From: Formicarius rufipectus
Taxonomy: Eukaryota > Chordata > Aves > Passeriformes > Formicariidae
Assembly (NCBI GenBank): GCA_013399695.1
Contig: VXAU01001332.1
Coordinates: forward strand, 229,487-293,486
Length of the DNA stretch: 64,000 bases
Direction: 5' to 3'
Below the pieces are notes generated by a model. The model searched no databases. It had not been told where the DNA came from and saw only the letters and a program-made list of their open reading frames with translations. How positions within the stretch are numbered: the first letter of the stretch is position 1; every line of letters begins with the position of its first letter. Below, one piece after another: positions 24,322 to 38,534 of the stretch. A program made the position numbers and the translations under genes.

Positions 24322-27300
24322 ACACACACACACACACATATATANGTAATATGCATTAGTTACTTTACAGCATAGTTAGACTCAGGAGTGTGAACAGGAA
24401 ATGCAAGCATACTAAGACATTGCATTTTTGTTTAATTCATATATTACCAAAGAAAACAAAATGTTAATGTAAATTATAGCAAATCAAATTATTCTTTTTC
24501 AAATACAGAAATAATAACCATTCAAATTAATTTTTACATACATATTAAATTAATTTCAAAAGCTATATTAAGAAATCCCTTGATTGAGCAACTATCAAGT
24601 ACACAGTAGAGTTAACATCAATCAGGGTCCATAAAAATGCCTACCCAGGCTTCTTTCACTGCAAAAGACATCTTTTTGGGCAGACGTACTTCTCATTCAT
24701 GCAAACTCTGAATTTGGTTGCTGCAACCTGAATAGAAAGTCCAGTAATCTGTTCACTGACTATAATACTGACCAGTATACTAACTGAAAATTGCGTTATT
24801 AGACATTTTACCATGTGTTTATCCCAGATGAAAACTAAAGACTATTTCTATTCTGGTTTGATTAAATTGTGGGACATGTTCTTTCATTGTGCAGACATAA
24901 CTGAATTACGCTCCATCCACTGACAAAATGCTTACTGTGACTGACAAGGCAGACTGACAGCCAAAGTGGTGACTTGAAGAAAGATAAAGTGAGAACTGAC
25001 CCCAGAAAGGTTGGGATTTTTTCTGATACGTAGTTTCTAATATACTGTGAGGTATAAAATTCCCAAAGTCTTAATTCTGTTCATTTCACATGTAAGCATG
25101 ATCAAAGACTGCTGCTTTGAGGATAATTTGCCAGGGTTGTTTATTACACAGCTCAATACAGGCTTCCAGGCATTTGTGTGTCAGACCACAGCACACAGCT
25201 CAAATAGAAGTTGTTCATTTTGCTAAGTCTAAGTGCTACTAGCAGCTGGGGAGGAACAAGAAATAGCCCTTTCCAAACACCTGTACCACAAATAGCAATT
25301 CTAGAAGATAACTCAGTTCTTAAACCTGCAAATTATATTCAGTTCTAGAAGCACTGAAAAGTGCTTTGGATTTTAAAGTCACCTTTACTGGTGAGCAGAG
25401 GGAACAAATAAACATGGGGAACACATGATTTTTCTCCCATTTTTTACCCTTTTAATCTTCAGTATGATGAAAATGTGGTCTGTATGACTTGTAATTTTGG
25501 CTAAGATAGATGTACTACAATCTTTTGGATTGTGCTACATTGTCTTTAATGCCAAGTACCATTAAAGTTACTGGTTGCTGTAGGAAGTTACATGTTTTTG
25601 AAACTTACAAGAATCAAACTTCTCTTATGTATAGAGTTTCTGAGTACTTTAGGTACCCAGTCTTCAAAACAGTGAGTGAAGACAGCTCCATGAGTCATCA
25701 TTTCGTGTTAAAGAAGATTGAAACTAAAGAATTATAAGAGATTAATAGGTCTTGAAATAAAAGGAAGGCCCAGTTTTGTCTTTAGTTACACAAACTAACT
25801 AAACAAGCACATAGAGCTCCATGAAATCTAGACTGATGCAAACCAAAGCGAAGATCTCCAAAACGAAACAATTAAAAATTTGAGCAATTTATTCCTATTG
25901 ATGGTGGTTTCATCACAACATTTTTCTTATGTATAATGTAGTGTTTTATTTATGTGGTTCTATGTTTTAACTATATTAACTTCCAAGCCCAAATTATGAG
26001 GTGGTTAGTGTCTATTTTTTTCTGCTTCAAAGAGGTTTTTTCAAGTTAGATCTTTTCCAAAGCAGATATACCAGAAGCAAAAACAACTCAAGTGTTTATG
26101 GAAGGATTACACAAACCATTGACTCATCACCAGAGTATAGTAAAGGTTCAAGTAGTTCCAGTGTGGATGTTTCATAATAAAGTACGACATGCACTTTATA
26201 CTGTATTATACAGAAATAGCAGATTCAATCAAAAATTAATACTCTTACATTCACAAATTGAAGCAAAATACACTCAATTTAGTCACTTTACATACCCAAG
26301 AATTATCTTAATCTCACCGCACAACTTAACTGAACTTTGAGCAAAATTACTGACCACAAAAAATGATTCTCTGCTCTCAAATCTTTTAATACCTTCCAGG
26401 TGGAGTGTCTGAAACACAGAACGGCTTGAACGAATCATTCATGTATAGTGGCACAAAATATTAAACCCAAGACATCTTATAACTCTGCTGGCTTTTCTCT
26501 TCCCTTTCAACTCTCTTGCTGAGAAGAGAGACTGAATACTCAGTATAGACTTCATTTGCCTCTAAAGCAGTAGAATCTGCTGTACACTATCATTATGTAC
26601 CTTTCCTCTAATAAAGAAAACATTCACAATACAATGCCTGTCTGCAGAAAAAAGAGATACCTCCCATTATTATATTACTTACATTTATTCTCAGAGATGT
26701 GTAATGGGTATTTCATTGGATGACATGACAAAATTCAATAGCATTATTAAAATTAATTGACACAGAGCTAAGGACTGAATTTTAAAAAATATACAGTAAA
26801 AAAAAATACTTCTGTAAATATAGGTATCTTTTACTAATAGGTAGCTTGTATTCTCCTGTGTTTTGTATGTTACTTACCATACAGAATAAAACTTATAAAT
26901 TAGATCTGTGTCATTACAACACAACAGCATAGATAATAAACTCTGTCATTTAGTATATAAAAATGCATCGTATATTAATTCAATCTATAACCTAACCAAA
27001 AAATTATATCAAGATTAGATTACATTAGATTAGACTTTCAAAGAAGTGTTAAGAAGCAATAGTGACATCTTTTTCAATGAAAAACCTATCACATCAACTA
27101 GCATTTTTCTTAAGCAGGGACATGGATCCTAACTGTTGCATATTTTTAAGGGGATTCTCTACCACATGTTTAAATGAAAATCAAAAATCATTTATCCAAG
27201 TTTCTGAAAACTAAAAACTCAACATGAAAATATGTATTTTCAGAACATAATTGCCAGCCTCAGTAAAAGAGGATGTGTTGCAGTGTGAATCCAAGTGCTG

Positions 27301-29339
27301 TCAGCAGAAGGGGAATCTCTTACACATCTTAGTACTGAGGCTTCCTGGTTCAGCTCCAGTGCAGCATCTTAAGCTTTTAGGAAATTTCCCTATTTGTTTT
27401 CAGTATCTATTGTCAAAGCTGGCAGCCAACACTCACATCTGACAACCCAGAAGTTGCCAGTTTGGGCATGGTCAGTTGGATAATGACACTCTGATTGCAC
27501 ACCACATATCACTGCATCAATGGAGAAGAGCTGTGGATTGCACATAACCGGAGCATAACCGGCTTCTGTTTACCAGGTAAGGTGGTTCATCCATTCCTTC
27601 ATCCACACTGCTCTATTTTCACCTTGACTCTCTCTTGTGTCTGCTTCTACCGTGCATGGGGCAGTTCCCTTAGCTCTCCCCCAAGACCTTTAGCCCTATT
27701 CCACTTCAGTCCTTTGCTGTGCTCTTCTGCTGTATTACTTACAGTAAGTCATTGACCTCTAATCAACTATTGCAAATTGGTGCCTGTTAACTCCTCTGGT
27801 CAGTATTACAATGAGCTTAGAGCAAGAGCTCAGCACATCCCTGAAAACCAGGAAACACAGTGGGAACTACTGCAAATAAGGAGAAGTCACAACTGTGATT
27901 CACATTTTCTCTGCAAAGGGTCAAATCATGGGTCAAATGAAATGGTGCTCTGGAATTAATCTAATTGTGAGTTGCATATGCTTTCCAATCCCTGCAGAAT
28001 GCTGTCAGAAGGCAATCTATACATTACATTAACATAAGTAAGGTCATTTGAACTACACAGTCAATGTGTAGTTGAACACAGAAGAGACAGACTTATTTGA
28101 AGAAGATATTCTCCACATGCAATATGAGTAGTGGGTATAGCTAATACCTCTTTGGATATTCAAATTCATTTTCCCATGATTTGTGGTAATTTAGCTGTTA
28201 ATACTTACAGTACTTGCTCTTATCTATTTTTCTGTAGAAGCATCACACACATACATGGTTCCAACTTCTCTCTTAAAACCCAGGAACTATGAAATAGTTC
28301 TTCAGTTGCTCCAGGTTCTGTGTGAACATGTCTGACAGAGAATTCAACTGCCAAGTATATCATCCACAGCTTTCTTGCCTGGCTTACATATACACGCTCA
28401 CCTCATCATTTGTAATAATTGAGGTAATGATGTCATTGTACTTACGTAAAACCTCACTTTACTGTGGAGGTCAAGGGTCCCTCTTGTTATTGTAAATATA
28501 TCTGGAAATCACACTCTAGGAACCCAGGTAAGTCAAATGCCATGGAGCTTCCCTTGACAACAGCTTTTGCCATGTGCTGACACTATTGAGCTCAGTGCAA
28601 AATACTGCAATTACTGTCACTTTTCTCATGAAAATCTCATTTCTTTGGTGGCTGTGATGTCAGTCACCAATTTGCACGGTAACCTCACAGATACACTCTG
28701 ATCCAGAAAGGAGACAAAACAGTTCCATGTCCTGCACAGTGCGAGAGCTGAAGACTGTTCCCCTCTTTTGGGAAGTGTTCTTATCTCTTGCCTCCTGCCA
28801 CATAGTCTATTCCCTCTCTCATCTCTGGCCTCAGGAATTCATATTGCTTCTTCATCAAGGCAGACAGACACAGGAGGAGAAGACTTATAGCTTCTACAGA
28901 CAAACACAGAAGGACAAGATTTATTTTGAGAGCCTGCAGATTGGACTTTCTGCATGAAGATGAGAACAGTCACTCTGACTCCTTGCAGCAGCAAGCACTG
29001 AATTTTAGACTAGGAATAAGCTGGTTACTCAGCATACATGAAGAAAACATAGAAGTCATTTAAATCCAGCAGTGTTTTCACGTGCTTTATTGAGTTAGAG
29101 AAAGGGATTTCTGAGCTACACTTGGCTGACATATGGTTTTTTTTAAAAACTGTTGACAATAGTGATCTTTCCCAGTTTTAAACTATTTTATATATTCTAA
29201 AGAGAATTCTGGGCAACAATTTAGGGGAAAAAATTAAAATACTAACAATAACAAAATTCCTTTGCATTTCCAATCTCTCAATTTATTTGTTAACAATTCA
29301 CTTTTTTTTTGCCCCCCTCAAAACCTAGACTCCCTTTCC
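21386..29339. other. Intron sequence, mostly without recognised elements
   Basis: Very AT-rich. It contains a CA microsatellite (24288-24338) with a neighbouring ambiguous base. No gene, RNA gene or transposon family was recognised. Confidence 0.55.
24288..24338. repeat. (CA)n microsatellite
   Basis: About 25 CA units with a single G interruption at 24317, followed by a short TATA run and an ambiguous base n at 24345. The n is likely a length or base-call ambiguity in the repeat. Confidence 0.95.
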
Positions 29340-29405
29340 CACAAAAGGCTGAACCAGATGATTTTTCAAGCTCCTGTCCAACCTGGGAAGTTCTATATTT
29401 CTGTG
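29340..29405 (+). mobile_element. Short, worn CR1 3' tail
   Basis: The segment GGCTGAACCAGATGATTTTT followed by CTCCTGTCCAACCTGGGAAG and TTCTATATTTCTGTG follows the CR1 3'-end pattern (GGTTGGACTAGATGA, then TCCCTTCCAACC, then TTCTATGATTCT). The match is short and diverged. Boundaries are approximate. Confidence 0.6.
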
Positions 29406-30287
29406 TTGTGAGTTCTGATACCAGGAATATAACTAATACAGGATCACAAAATTTCAGACCTATCATTTTCCATGCTTCCTGCTGCTGTTTTACAAATACC
29501 AGCCTTTCACAGTATGCACCACCTGGCTATTTAAGTTCTGATCCTATGTGTTCAGATATCTGTATGCCCTAGGAAATGGAACTGCCTAATCTAGGTATAT
29601 AATTTCTGCTCTAAGAATCAGGTCTCTAGGAAAGGACTTGGCACATTTAAATCACTTTATAGATCTGACCCTTAATGACTTGGATAGGGACAGAGTAAAA
29701 CAAACTGCAAAGGTTGCCAATCTGTGTTATAAAAAAACAATAAAAGTGAAAAAAAAAAAGATTCCATAATAAAATCATATAAATACAAACCCTACACAAA
29801 GTAGTTATAAACCTCTCTGCTGTAAAACCCAATAGCATATCCCATCATCTATATGCTGCAGAACAGCCACTGAGCTTTGGACAGAGTTTTATCATAATCT
29901 CTCTATGAAATTGGAAACATTTTCTCCACAACTGACATGTGCTACTGTGCTATGGTTATTTATATTTAGAATAAAATCAGGATGAGACAATCCCAAATTT
30001 AATCACGGAAAAAAAACAGTAGATTTGAATATTTGACAGCACTACTAACTTACAACAACAACAAAACAAAACAAAATTTCAAAGGCGACCAGTATTTTAA
30101 CTGTTTACAAAGGCATGAATTATTACTGGAACATCTATCTTTTTTAACAGGAAATTCAAGCTGCCAATTTTGAACAAGCATTTCACAATATAGTCTCTAA
30201 ACAGACTAATTTAAGAGTTGAATCTTTGTAAATTAGAGAAATATGAATATCTCGTCAAATACCTATTTGATTTTTATCAATAGGGAT

Positions 30288-30338
30288 TAAAAAAACAAAA
30301 AAAAAAACCAAAAAACCAACAACAACAAAAAACAAAAC
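30288..30338. repeat. A-rich low-complexity tract with CAA units
   Basis: Runs of A interrupted by CC and CAA triplets over about 50 bases. Confidence 0.9.
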
Positions 30339-32123
30339 CTGTGCAGACAATAAACTCCTATTTCTTTTTTTTCTTATTATTGTCTTGGACTTGCATTGTT
30401 TTCTGATCTGTGGTGGATATTTACTTTACTAGCACACCAAGTATTGTGTTGGGAGTTTAGCTTGAGCTAAAGAGGGCTGGAAGTCATTTTTTAGAGTGTA
30501 GTAAGTCCACTAAAATAAAGCAGGTTCCTTCTTCTAAACATATAAAAACTATCTTAACACAATTATTGTTATTCGATTGACAGCTTTCTTTCTAAACTAT
30601 TACAAATAGGTACCTTTCCACACTGTGCCTTGAGAAACATAACTGTATGAAAAGCAAATATAGTAACAAATTTAGTTTATCATGTATTGTTTCTTCCAAA
30701 CATTATATAGGAAATAATTGCATTTCAAACCCACAGAATGAGTAAATGTTTTCAAATAACCTATGCACCTAACATTAACTTGTTTCTTGGTTTTGTTCAT
30801 AACCCTCAAGGCTGATATTCTGTAGTCTTAGTGTGAAAGTTTTCATCAATTACATTATGTATTTTGCTTCTTGTCTGTGTAGTTCTTCTGACAGTTACTC
30901 AAGACAATTATTTTCCATTTAGTAAAAAAGTGAAAATGCTGTGATTTAAACCATATAGCCAGGATTTGTCTAAGTCCACTACAATTGGCAGTATTAAAAT
31001 ACATTACTTACCTCTTTAAGTTGAGAGTACAGTATTTTACTCTTTGTGGAAGTCCTAGGCACTTTGAAGGAGGGATTTTCATTTTATGTTTCTAAACATA
31101 GAACAGGGAGGCTGATCTATCTTTTTTAAAGGTTTTCCCTCTCTAGATATTTAAAATAATTTTTTTCATGAGATATTGCAGGATTTTATATTTATGTGGC
31201 TTTCTAGCAAAATCCTTCTCAACTCAGCTGCAACAGATGGGTCAGTTTGTAAAGGCTATTAAATTAGGCTTTCACCATCTCCAGAATAACTTTAATTATG
31301 CCAAACTGCAGCAGCACCAACCCGTTTGTAGTTTTTTATCTTTTAGGAGATTTACTTCTTAATTTCTCAAAGAACAGTAGTAGAAAAGTACACAATTGTT
31401 TTAATTCTTTACTTTCCTAATGAATATTTATAAAGGAGGAGCTGCATAACAACATTTGTATTACTAAAGTTCAACTATATATTTTTACTTGTTGACTATT
31501 ATTTATCTACCGTCTATTGTGTAAATCACTATAGAAATCAGCCTTTTATGTCCATTAAACTAGCTATAAATGGTAGGCTGGACATCAGAGAAACTACAAA
31601 CATTTGTACCAATATTCACACATTATGTATCTTGATAAATTCATCTAACAAGAAAAAAAAAGGAAAGCATCTTTGCATGAGGAAATTAACAAATTTGCAT
31701 CCTGACCTCATACAGAAAAGGTACAATCTGTGTTGCAGTTTTCTTAACACTAGGCAATTTAGGTTAAAACAATAATTCTGTAAGATAGAGGTATCCTTGG
31801 TTTGAACCAAGAATTTTTCAGGGTGAGCAGAGTAACGAATTGATTTCTTCATGCTGCAATCTGTCTACTTCACTAGCTTACTGCTAAGGGAGAGGAAATT
31901 ATTTGAACAGCCTCCATTAAATATGGAGCATTTATTCCAATTCAGCACCTCCTCAAAAGCTCCTATATAAAAATCTATAATCTGCTTCAATTTTAATGCA
32001 TGAAAAACACATGGACATAATTCACAGCTTAAATATCATGGTTACTTCACTGAAATACAGAAGTTCTGTATTTCCTTTCATGACTCTCTGAAGAATATTA
32101 AAATAATAATATGCACTTGGAGC

Positions 32124-32181
32124 CTTTTTGTTTTGCTTTGTTTGTTTTGGGGTTTTTCTTTGTTTGTTTGTTTGTTTGTTT
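32124..32181. repeat. (TTTG)n simple repeat
   Basis: Tandem TTTG units, five or more perfect near 32160-32180, with T-rich variants to the left. Confidence 0.9.
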
Positions 32182-32900
32182 CACCCTGAAGGTGACAAGC
32201 AATTAGGATTATACTTCAGTGTGGAAAATAGCCATTGTCTTTGCATCTGTCTGTGTCCCAAGGATAGTAACAAGTTAATACATTTCCACTGCTTTCCTTA
32301 GTGATCTTAAATAGCACAAAGGTAGTCTTCTCATGTATTATAGCTTGTTGTTTATATAAAGTTTGTTTTATCACAGGTTGTGGAAATACATCCAGTTATC
32401 AGAAGAACTGCATTCTGTTAGAAATTTTTTACTTTCCAGCTATATTTTAGGAACTTCTGAGTTATTTGCTAATGACATTTATGATTCCACAAGTATAAAA
32501 GAACACGTATAATAAAATTTGTCCAGCTCTGGACAGGCTGCTCAACACATTGTTACTGAATTATCCAGAATGCACTTTTACAGAAATCAATTTGATGTCA
32601 TGATTGTATATAATTTGCAGAACAACATACACTTGATATAATTTAATGTTAGAGAAGTTAGGGTAAATATTATACAAAGCTGTATCATACAAAGGGATCT
32701 CCAACATTAATCAAACCAATTTGATACCACAAAGGCTAATACATGATCAGAGCTTTCTATATGCAATGGTGTGGTTGTGAGTCTAATTCAATTCTCAGTG
32801 ACTGCTTTACACACAGCATTGTTTTCTCAAAAACACACAATGCTTGAAGTATTTCCCCAGTTCAGCAGAATTGGATGTTCCACTTGAAGTTCATCTAAAA

Positions 32901-32946
32901 TGAGCTCTGAAGTGGACAGAAAATAAGCTCTGAAGTGGACAAAGAA
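32901..32946. repeat. 23-bp tandem duplication, two copies
   Basis: Copies at 32901-32923 and 32924-32946 share AGCTCTGAAGTGGACA exactly and differ at a few other positions. Confidence 0.85.
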
Positions 32947-35936
32947 TACTTGAGACCTCATTCACATTAAAAGATCCTCTTGTACAGATACTGCTGGGCC
33001 CAAAAAATAAAACTGTAGAAGAAATATCAAGAACACTTATGGGCTTGCTCCTAGGAAAATATAAAGGTCTGAAGAAGAGCCGATAATACCTAGTCAATTC
33101 ATATATATATGCATGTAAACAGTCCTTTTCCACAGAAGTTTGCTGAACTTCTTGTTTTATCTTTTAAACACTGACATTCTCTGATTTTCATCCTTGGTTA
33201 CTGTTAGATTTGGAATTGACAACACAAGTTTAGCTAGCACTTGGGAATGGAAAATCTTCAGTGTTCTCCAACTTGAATAGAAGCCCTAGAGAGAAGAAGA
33301 AGGAGTAAAAGTGTAACCAAATGAAAAAGAAAAGCTAAAAGGTCAAGGAAACAGTTATAAAAGGTCTGATTACGGTACACAAGAAGGGGTGAACACATGC
33401 TGCAAGGCAAGACACAGTTTGAAGGCTGGTAAAATTAGAGAAATGCCTACCACAAAATAAGATAGGGTCCACAGCTTGAAGCAGGTATGTCAGGAGAAAG
33501 GCTAAGAAAGTCAGTCACAAAAGGTGTATGACCATCAGTGTAACAGAAAACAAGATTAGAAACAAGGATAAAGGTAAGAGCTAAGTGGGTTGGGAGAATA
33601 CAGTGAAGAAACTGACATAAAGATCAGGCAGAGCCAAGATGGGTGCAATACAAAAAAGCTGAAAATCGTATCATCCAGAAACTGGCTGAATAACAATGTG
33701 AAATGACTTAGATTCCCTTACACATTTTAAAGAAGAAAAAATCAGGTGTATAAGCTAGTCCTCAACTGGGAGGGATTTGCTTGACTGTCAGCTGCTATGG
33801 CTGCCAACTGAAGGTGAAAGGCTGACAGATGACTTAAAACCTGATGGAGAGAGTCTTTAAATGGCACGCAGCTTTCATGTTCCGCCAAGTGTTGCAGAGT
33901 TATTCTTCTGAGAACTTCTTTTTATTACTGTAATAAAACAAGGATGCTTTATAGAAAGAACAACACATCTTATGATGCTGTTTCCTGTTAGGGTCTATAA
34001 ACTGGCTTCTTTATGGAATAAGAATGCTCTATATTAACGACACATTCAAAAGGAGCTTTGGACTATCACAGACAAAAGGTTAAGGGCAAAGAAGCTCCTG
34101 GTTCCTTGGGACAGCTGGCAGAGGGAAGTCTGCAGAGAAATTCCATTCACAGAAATAAAGGCAAAGTTTCCACTGACTTTAAGCATATGCCTTGCTGATA
34201 AACTCATTCATGTAGCAAGACTTGCAAATGCCATGATCTTGTTGCAAAATTGGTGGACAGGAAATGTCCAGATAGTATTGTACTTGATAGATGCAGAGCA
34301 GATTAAATGTCACGGCAGCCAGGCTGGTGCTTGGCAAAGTAATACTTCATGTCATATTATGGAAAATGGCTAAGTTTCTAAAGAGTTCATTATGAAGGAA
34401 AGCAAAGACAAACTGCCATAACTCTCAAGTGATTTCTCCAGGTAGAAAAGCCTGTTATTTACATTCAGTCATCAGCTATTAAATACAGTTAATTGTGAGA
34501 ATTACACTCTTGCATTTATAATCCTATCCTTTCATGTATCACTTGGGAGCTGGAACGTTAAAATTATGGAATTACAGAAACACAGAGATAAAAAGTATTT
34601 CATAAATCTAGATTCTCATTGTTCGTGCCCTGTAGGATTATAAGAAGTTAAAAATTCTAACAAATGTTCTAAATTCTAAAATGTAGGATTTTTTTAACTG
34701 GTCTAAGTCATATGCCCTTATATGCTCTGTAGAAAAGAAAACTAAAGTTAACATAAAAATGGGATGAAAGAACCTACTAGAGGGTTCTTTAGTAAGGCCA
34801 AATATTTATCTCCTATGACTCAAGGATACACAGGACAGACAAAACAGAATATGGAAATTCTGATACAAATATGTCACTAGTAATCTATTTTTTATTATTT
34901 AGTAATTCATCCATGGTTTGAATCAGATTTTCAGAAGAGTAGTGGTGTTATTGTCCCTGAAATATTTTCTTCCTTAATCTTCTAGCTATAATCCAGATGA
35001 TTTGTGATCTTTCTCTTACTCCATCCTGCAGAAGGCCATTACTGTGAGAGAAAACCGCTTCTTCTCTCTGCTGCCCAGGAAGGGCATGTTGGCACTGATA
35101 TCAGCAGCATCAAACCCACGACCATGAGACATAACAGGTGCGACATTTAGTCAGTGTCAGGAAATCCAAACCCCAACTCTTGTTAATTTTGTCGGTTTTC
35201 AAACTAAGGCTAAGAGAAACATAATTATCTCTGATTCTTTCAGTCTTGGGCACCCAAATTTTCAGGATCTGCTGCTTCCCATTCATCTCAGCCAGTCACA
35301 GGACACCAATAATTAGTTTTACCTTCCTTTCTGCCACAAAAGACAACAATTTCTTGTAAACTCATTGTCTACAGAGGCATTTATACCCTAGTACAAATAT
35401 CCTGTATTTTTCCATTTACACTAACACTTCACATGGGAGATAGACATCTGCACATGCAGAGCTAGGATTCAACTCTGCAACACATTCATATATCAGGTAA
35501 AAGATTAGGACTCTCCTCAGTTTTAATTACTCAGACGCAGATCCAGAACAATGGTGGAAACAGTTACTCATAAGCAAGCTAAACTGAATGTGGTTGGAAT
35601 GCAATTGCTTCTGTTCTGTTTTTACTGCCTCTCCCACAAATGTCCTTGAACTACATTTTGGGGAAAGAAATGTCACTACTGTGAAAACAATGCAGTATCA
35701 TAGGAACATGTGTGGGGAAAGATTGCTTATATATGAGCTATGGCACTGCTTGCTCAGCTACCTTGGTGTCTTCAGTGATGTTCTCGTTATGAAATGACCA
35801 TTTGCGGAAAGCAAAACTTTACCAGTATCACTGAAAAAAACAATAAACCCACAAAAGAAACCAAACCCCAAAACTCAGCAAACAAAGAAGGACAAGCTCA
35901 GGAAGAGAAGATGCACAAGATTACTGATTTTAAGCA

Positions 35937-36749
35937 CTGTTCTGGACAGGTTGGATCAAAGGGCTGAGGCCTATGGTTGGAGGTTCAACAAGGCCAAGTG
36001 CTGGGTCCTGCCCTTGGGCCACAACAACACCCAGCAGTCCAACAGGCTGGGGCAGAGCGGCTGGAAAGCTTCTTGTCAGAACAGAACTTGGGGATGCTGA
36101 TCAACACAGGCTGAACATGATCCAGCAGTGTATCCACATGGGCAAGAAGACCAATCGCATCCTGGCTTGGATCAGCAATAGTGTGGCCAGCAGGACCAGG
36201 GAAATTATTGTCTCCCTCTACTCGGCAGTGGTGAGGCTGCACCTCGAGTCATCTGTCCAGTTCTGGGCCCCTCAGTACAACAACGACACTGGGGTTCTGG
36301 AGTGAGTCCAGCAAAGAGCAATGGAGAATATGAAGTGCTTGGAGCACAAGTCCTGTGAGGAGCAGCTGCAGAAGCTGGGGATGTTTAGCTTCCTCAGAAG
36401 AAAGCTCAGGGAAGACAATGATTTTCTACAACTACACGAAAGTAGGTTGCAGCCAGGTTACTTCTCTCAAGTAACAAGTGACAGGATGAGAGTAAATGGC
36501 CTCAGGTTGCACTAGTGAGGTTTAGATTGGGTATTAGGAAAAAATTCTTTATGAAAAGGGTTGTCTAGCATTGGAACAGGCTGCTCAGGGAACTGGTTGA
36601 ATCAGCATCCCTGAGGATATTTAAAAGGCATATAGATGTGACCCTTGGGGACATGGTTTAGTGGTGGACTTGGCAGTGCTGGGTTAGTGGTTGGACTCAA
36701 TGATCTTAAGGGTCTTTTCCAACCTGAATGTTTCTATGATTCTGTGATG
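35937..36749 (+). mobile_element. CR1 LINE, 3' end including reverse transcriptase C-terminal remnant
   Basis: About 0.8 kb of CR1 in plus orientation. The frame near 36110-36305 encodes a CR1 ORF2 C-terminal segment (ILAWISNSVASRTREIIVS, then LYSAVVRLHLESSVQFWAPQ), followed by a stop codon at about 36303 where intact copies read on into the QRRATK-type sequence. The end is the GATCTTAAGGGTCTTTTCC block and the TTTCTATGATTCTGTGATGA terminal repeat. It is 5'-truncated and dead, antisense to RAB3C. Confidence 0.93.
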
Positions 36750-38036
36750 AGAGGGGCCAGAACCACATTAACACTGATTTAAGAATTCAAATAAATTTTT
36801 GAGTTGTTTGTTTCAGCAGTAATGCCTCATAGAATGTTTACAAAACAGAGAGTGGAGATCCCTAAGAATGTATTTGAGCTGTCTGAAAAGCAGATAGCAT
36901 CAGTCAAGCAATGAGATTCAATGTAGCCTACAGCATATTTCCTCTCACAGTGAATTAAGAACATCGATTTCACTGTGTTCAGAATGTATTTCACTTATTT
37001 AAGAACAGGGCTTCTGAAGAATATATTTCTAAATCAAAAAACATACAAAAAGTATACCATTTGAAAGATATCAGTGGTCTGCATTGTTACTGTTTTTGGA
37101 AAAGCTCAGATGGTAATAGTACTGGGAATTCATTTTCTGTCCCCAGATGACCTCTTCTTGCTGCATTACCATCAGCAACTGCCTCTGACTCAAAACTGAT
37201 TAGCAGATGAACCAGCATAAACAATGTTGCCATGTCGATGAAAAGCCCTTTATGCATTTACTAGCAAAGGGAAAAATTTTAAAAGTTTCATAAAAGAAAA
37301 AAATACTAGTTTTCCACTGATACAGTGATTATATAGGAAAATACCTTGAGTAAAAACATGAGGTAAGGAAGCAATTATTTTTAATTCAAAGAACCCTGTT
37401 GTACAGTGGGGAAAAAATGAAGGGTAAGTCCATTTTTAACTGCTTTCAAATGAATTAAAAATTGCTCAAGCAGTGCCAAAAAAAGTCCAGACTTTTTAAT
37501 CTGAATATTACTTTTTTCAATAATTAAAATGCTCTTTTCTTCTGGGACAACGATGCAATCACAGATGTAGAATATAAATTTGACTGACTGCACCAACTGC
37601 TTCTTACTTTACACATACTGCCTTAGTTTCCTGACACAGTGGGAGACAATTGGAAAATATTTTATATCAACGAATATTTTTAGTTGCAAAGATTAAATAA
37701 TGTTATTTTCACCTACACAAGCCAGGACAGCAGGCAACACGAATGCCTTAAAAAATACCCTAACCTAAAATCAATCCACAGATAATCACTGTTAAATAAG
37801 GAGTCAAAAAATTAAAAGTAAATAGAATCTTAGAAGAAAGTCTTCATCAGCAAGGGCAGATGGCTTAATCTTTATCTACTGTGGCCTGCATATTTACAAT
37901 ACTTGCACTGAACACCTGACTTCTGGAGTATTGAGGTATTCTTCTGTCCTTCTCACCAGAATCCCCCTGTTTTAAACACATAATCAACATATATAATATA
38001 AACATGGGATTAGGCTTTAAAATAAAACTCATGATT
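36750..38036. other. Intron sequence, nothing recognised
   Basis: AT-rich DNA between a CR1 and an LTR-like block. No motif or repeat family seen. Confidence 0.6.
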
Positions 38037-38534
38037 TGTTGCAGAATGCAGAAAATTGGATATTCTGTGAATATTCTGTGAACAATTCATTGTGCAGTTC
38101 CCAGGAGAAGCAGGCCTGTGTTTACAGATTTCAAGAGAGCAGTTCGCAGCCTTGGAGTGAGAACTTATCTATAAGAAGAACATCTGCTGTTACTCCCCAA
38201 ATTCCTTCAGAGAGCCATCATGGGATGAGTTCTTCGGGAGGAGTTAATTAACATTAACACCTATGAACTGCGGACTTTAGGTGGCCTGAGAATGAACAGT
38301 TCTAAGCTGACCAATCATTTGATATAATGATGTAACTGAAAAGCATAGATTATAAATACAGGGTAGGATATGTTAATAAGGCTTTTTCCTTTCGGATGGA
38401 CTCACTGCATGGAGTGGGTGTGTGAGTGTGTGAGCCTTAAGGGGCCCGTGCTGCCCTGAATTGGCTCTGGGTGAGCTCTCATGTGAGCTCTTATATTTCT
38501 CTTTAATGAGAAATTTTTTTTTACTTTAATGATT
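38037..38534 (+). mobile_element. Probable LTR-like block (endogenous retrovirus), boundaries uncertain
   Basis: Seen: a candidate start TGTTGCAGAATG (38037), a CCAAT box (CTGACCAATCATTT, about 38308), a TATA box (GATTATAAATACAGG, about 38348) and an AATAAGG poly-A-like signal about 20 bases later (near 38374). A GT-rich stretch with higher GC follows. The spacing of CCAAT, TATA and poly-A signal mirrors the clearer LTR at 11018. ATGATT occurs just before the candidate start and again at 38529-38534, a possible target duplication, but the right end lacks a convincing CA terminus. Inference: a solo LTR. It could instead be an unrelated promoter-like sequence. Confidence 0.5.

Larger units (their letters stand above)
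29406..35936. other. Intron sequence with simple repeats
   Basis: No gene. It contains an A-rich tract (30288-30338), a TTTG repeat (32124-32181), a 23-bp tandem duplication (32901-32946) and an A-rich stretch 35833-35874 just before a CR1. Confidence 0.55.

Noticed and set aside
24142..24339. Cys/Val-rich open frame on the minus strand
   Set aside because: It is a translation of the CA microsatellite.
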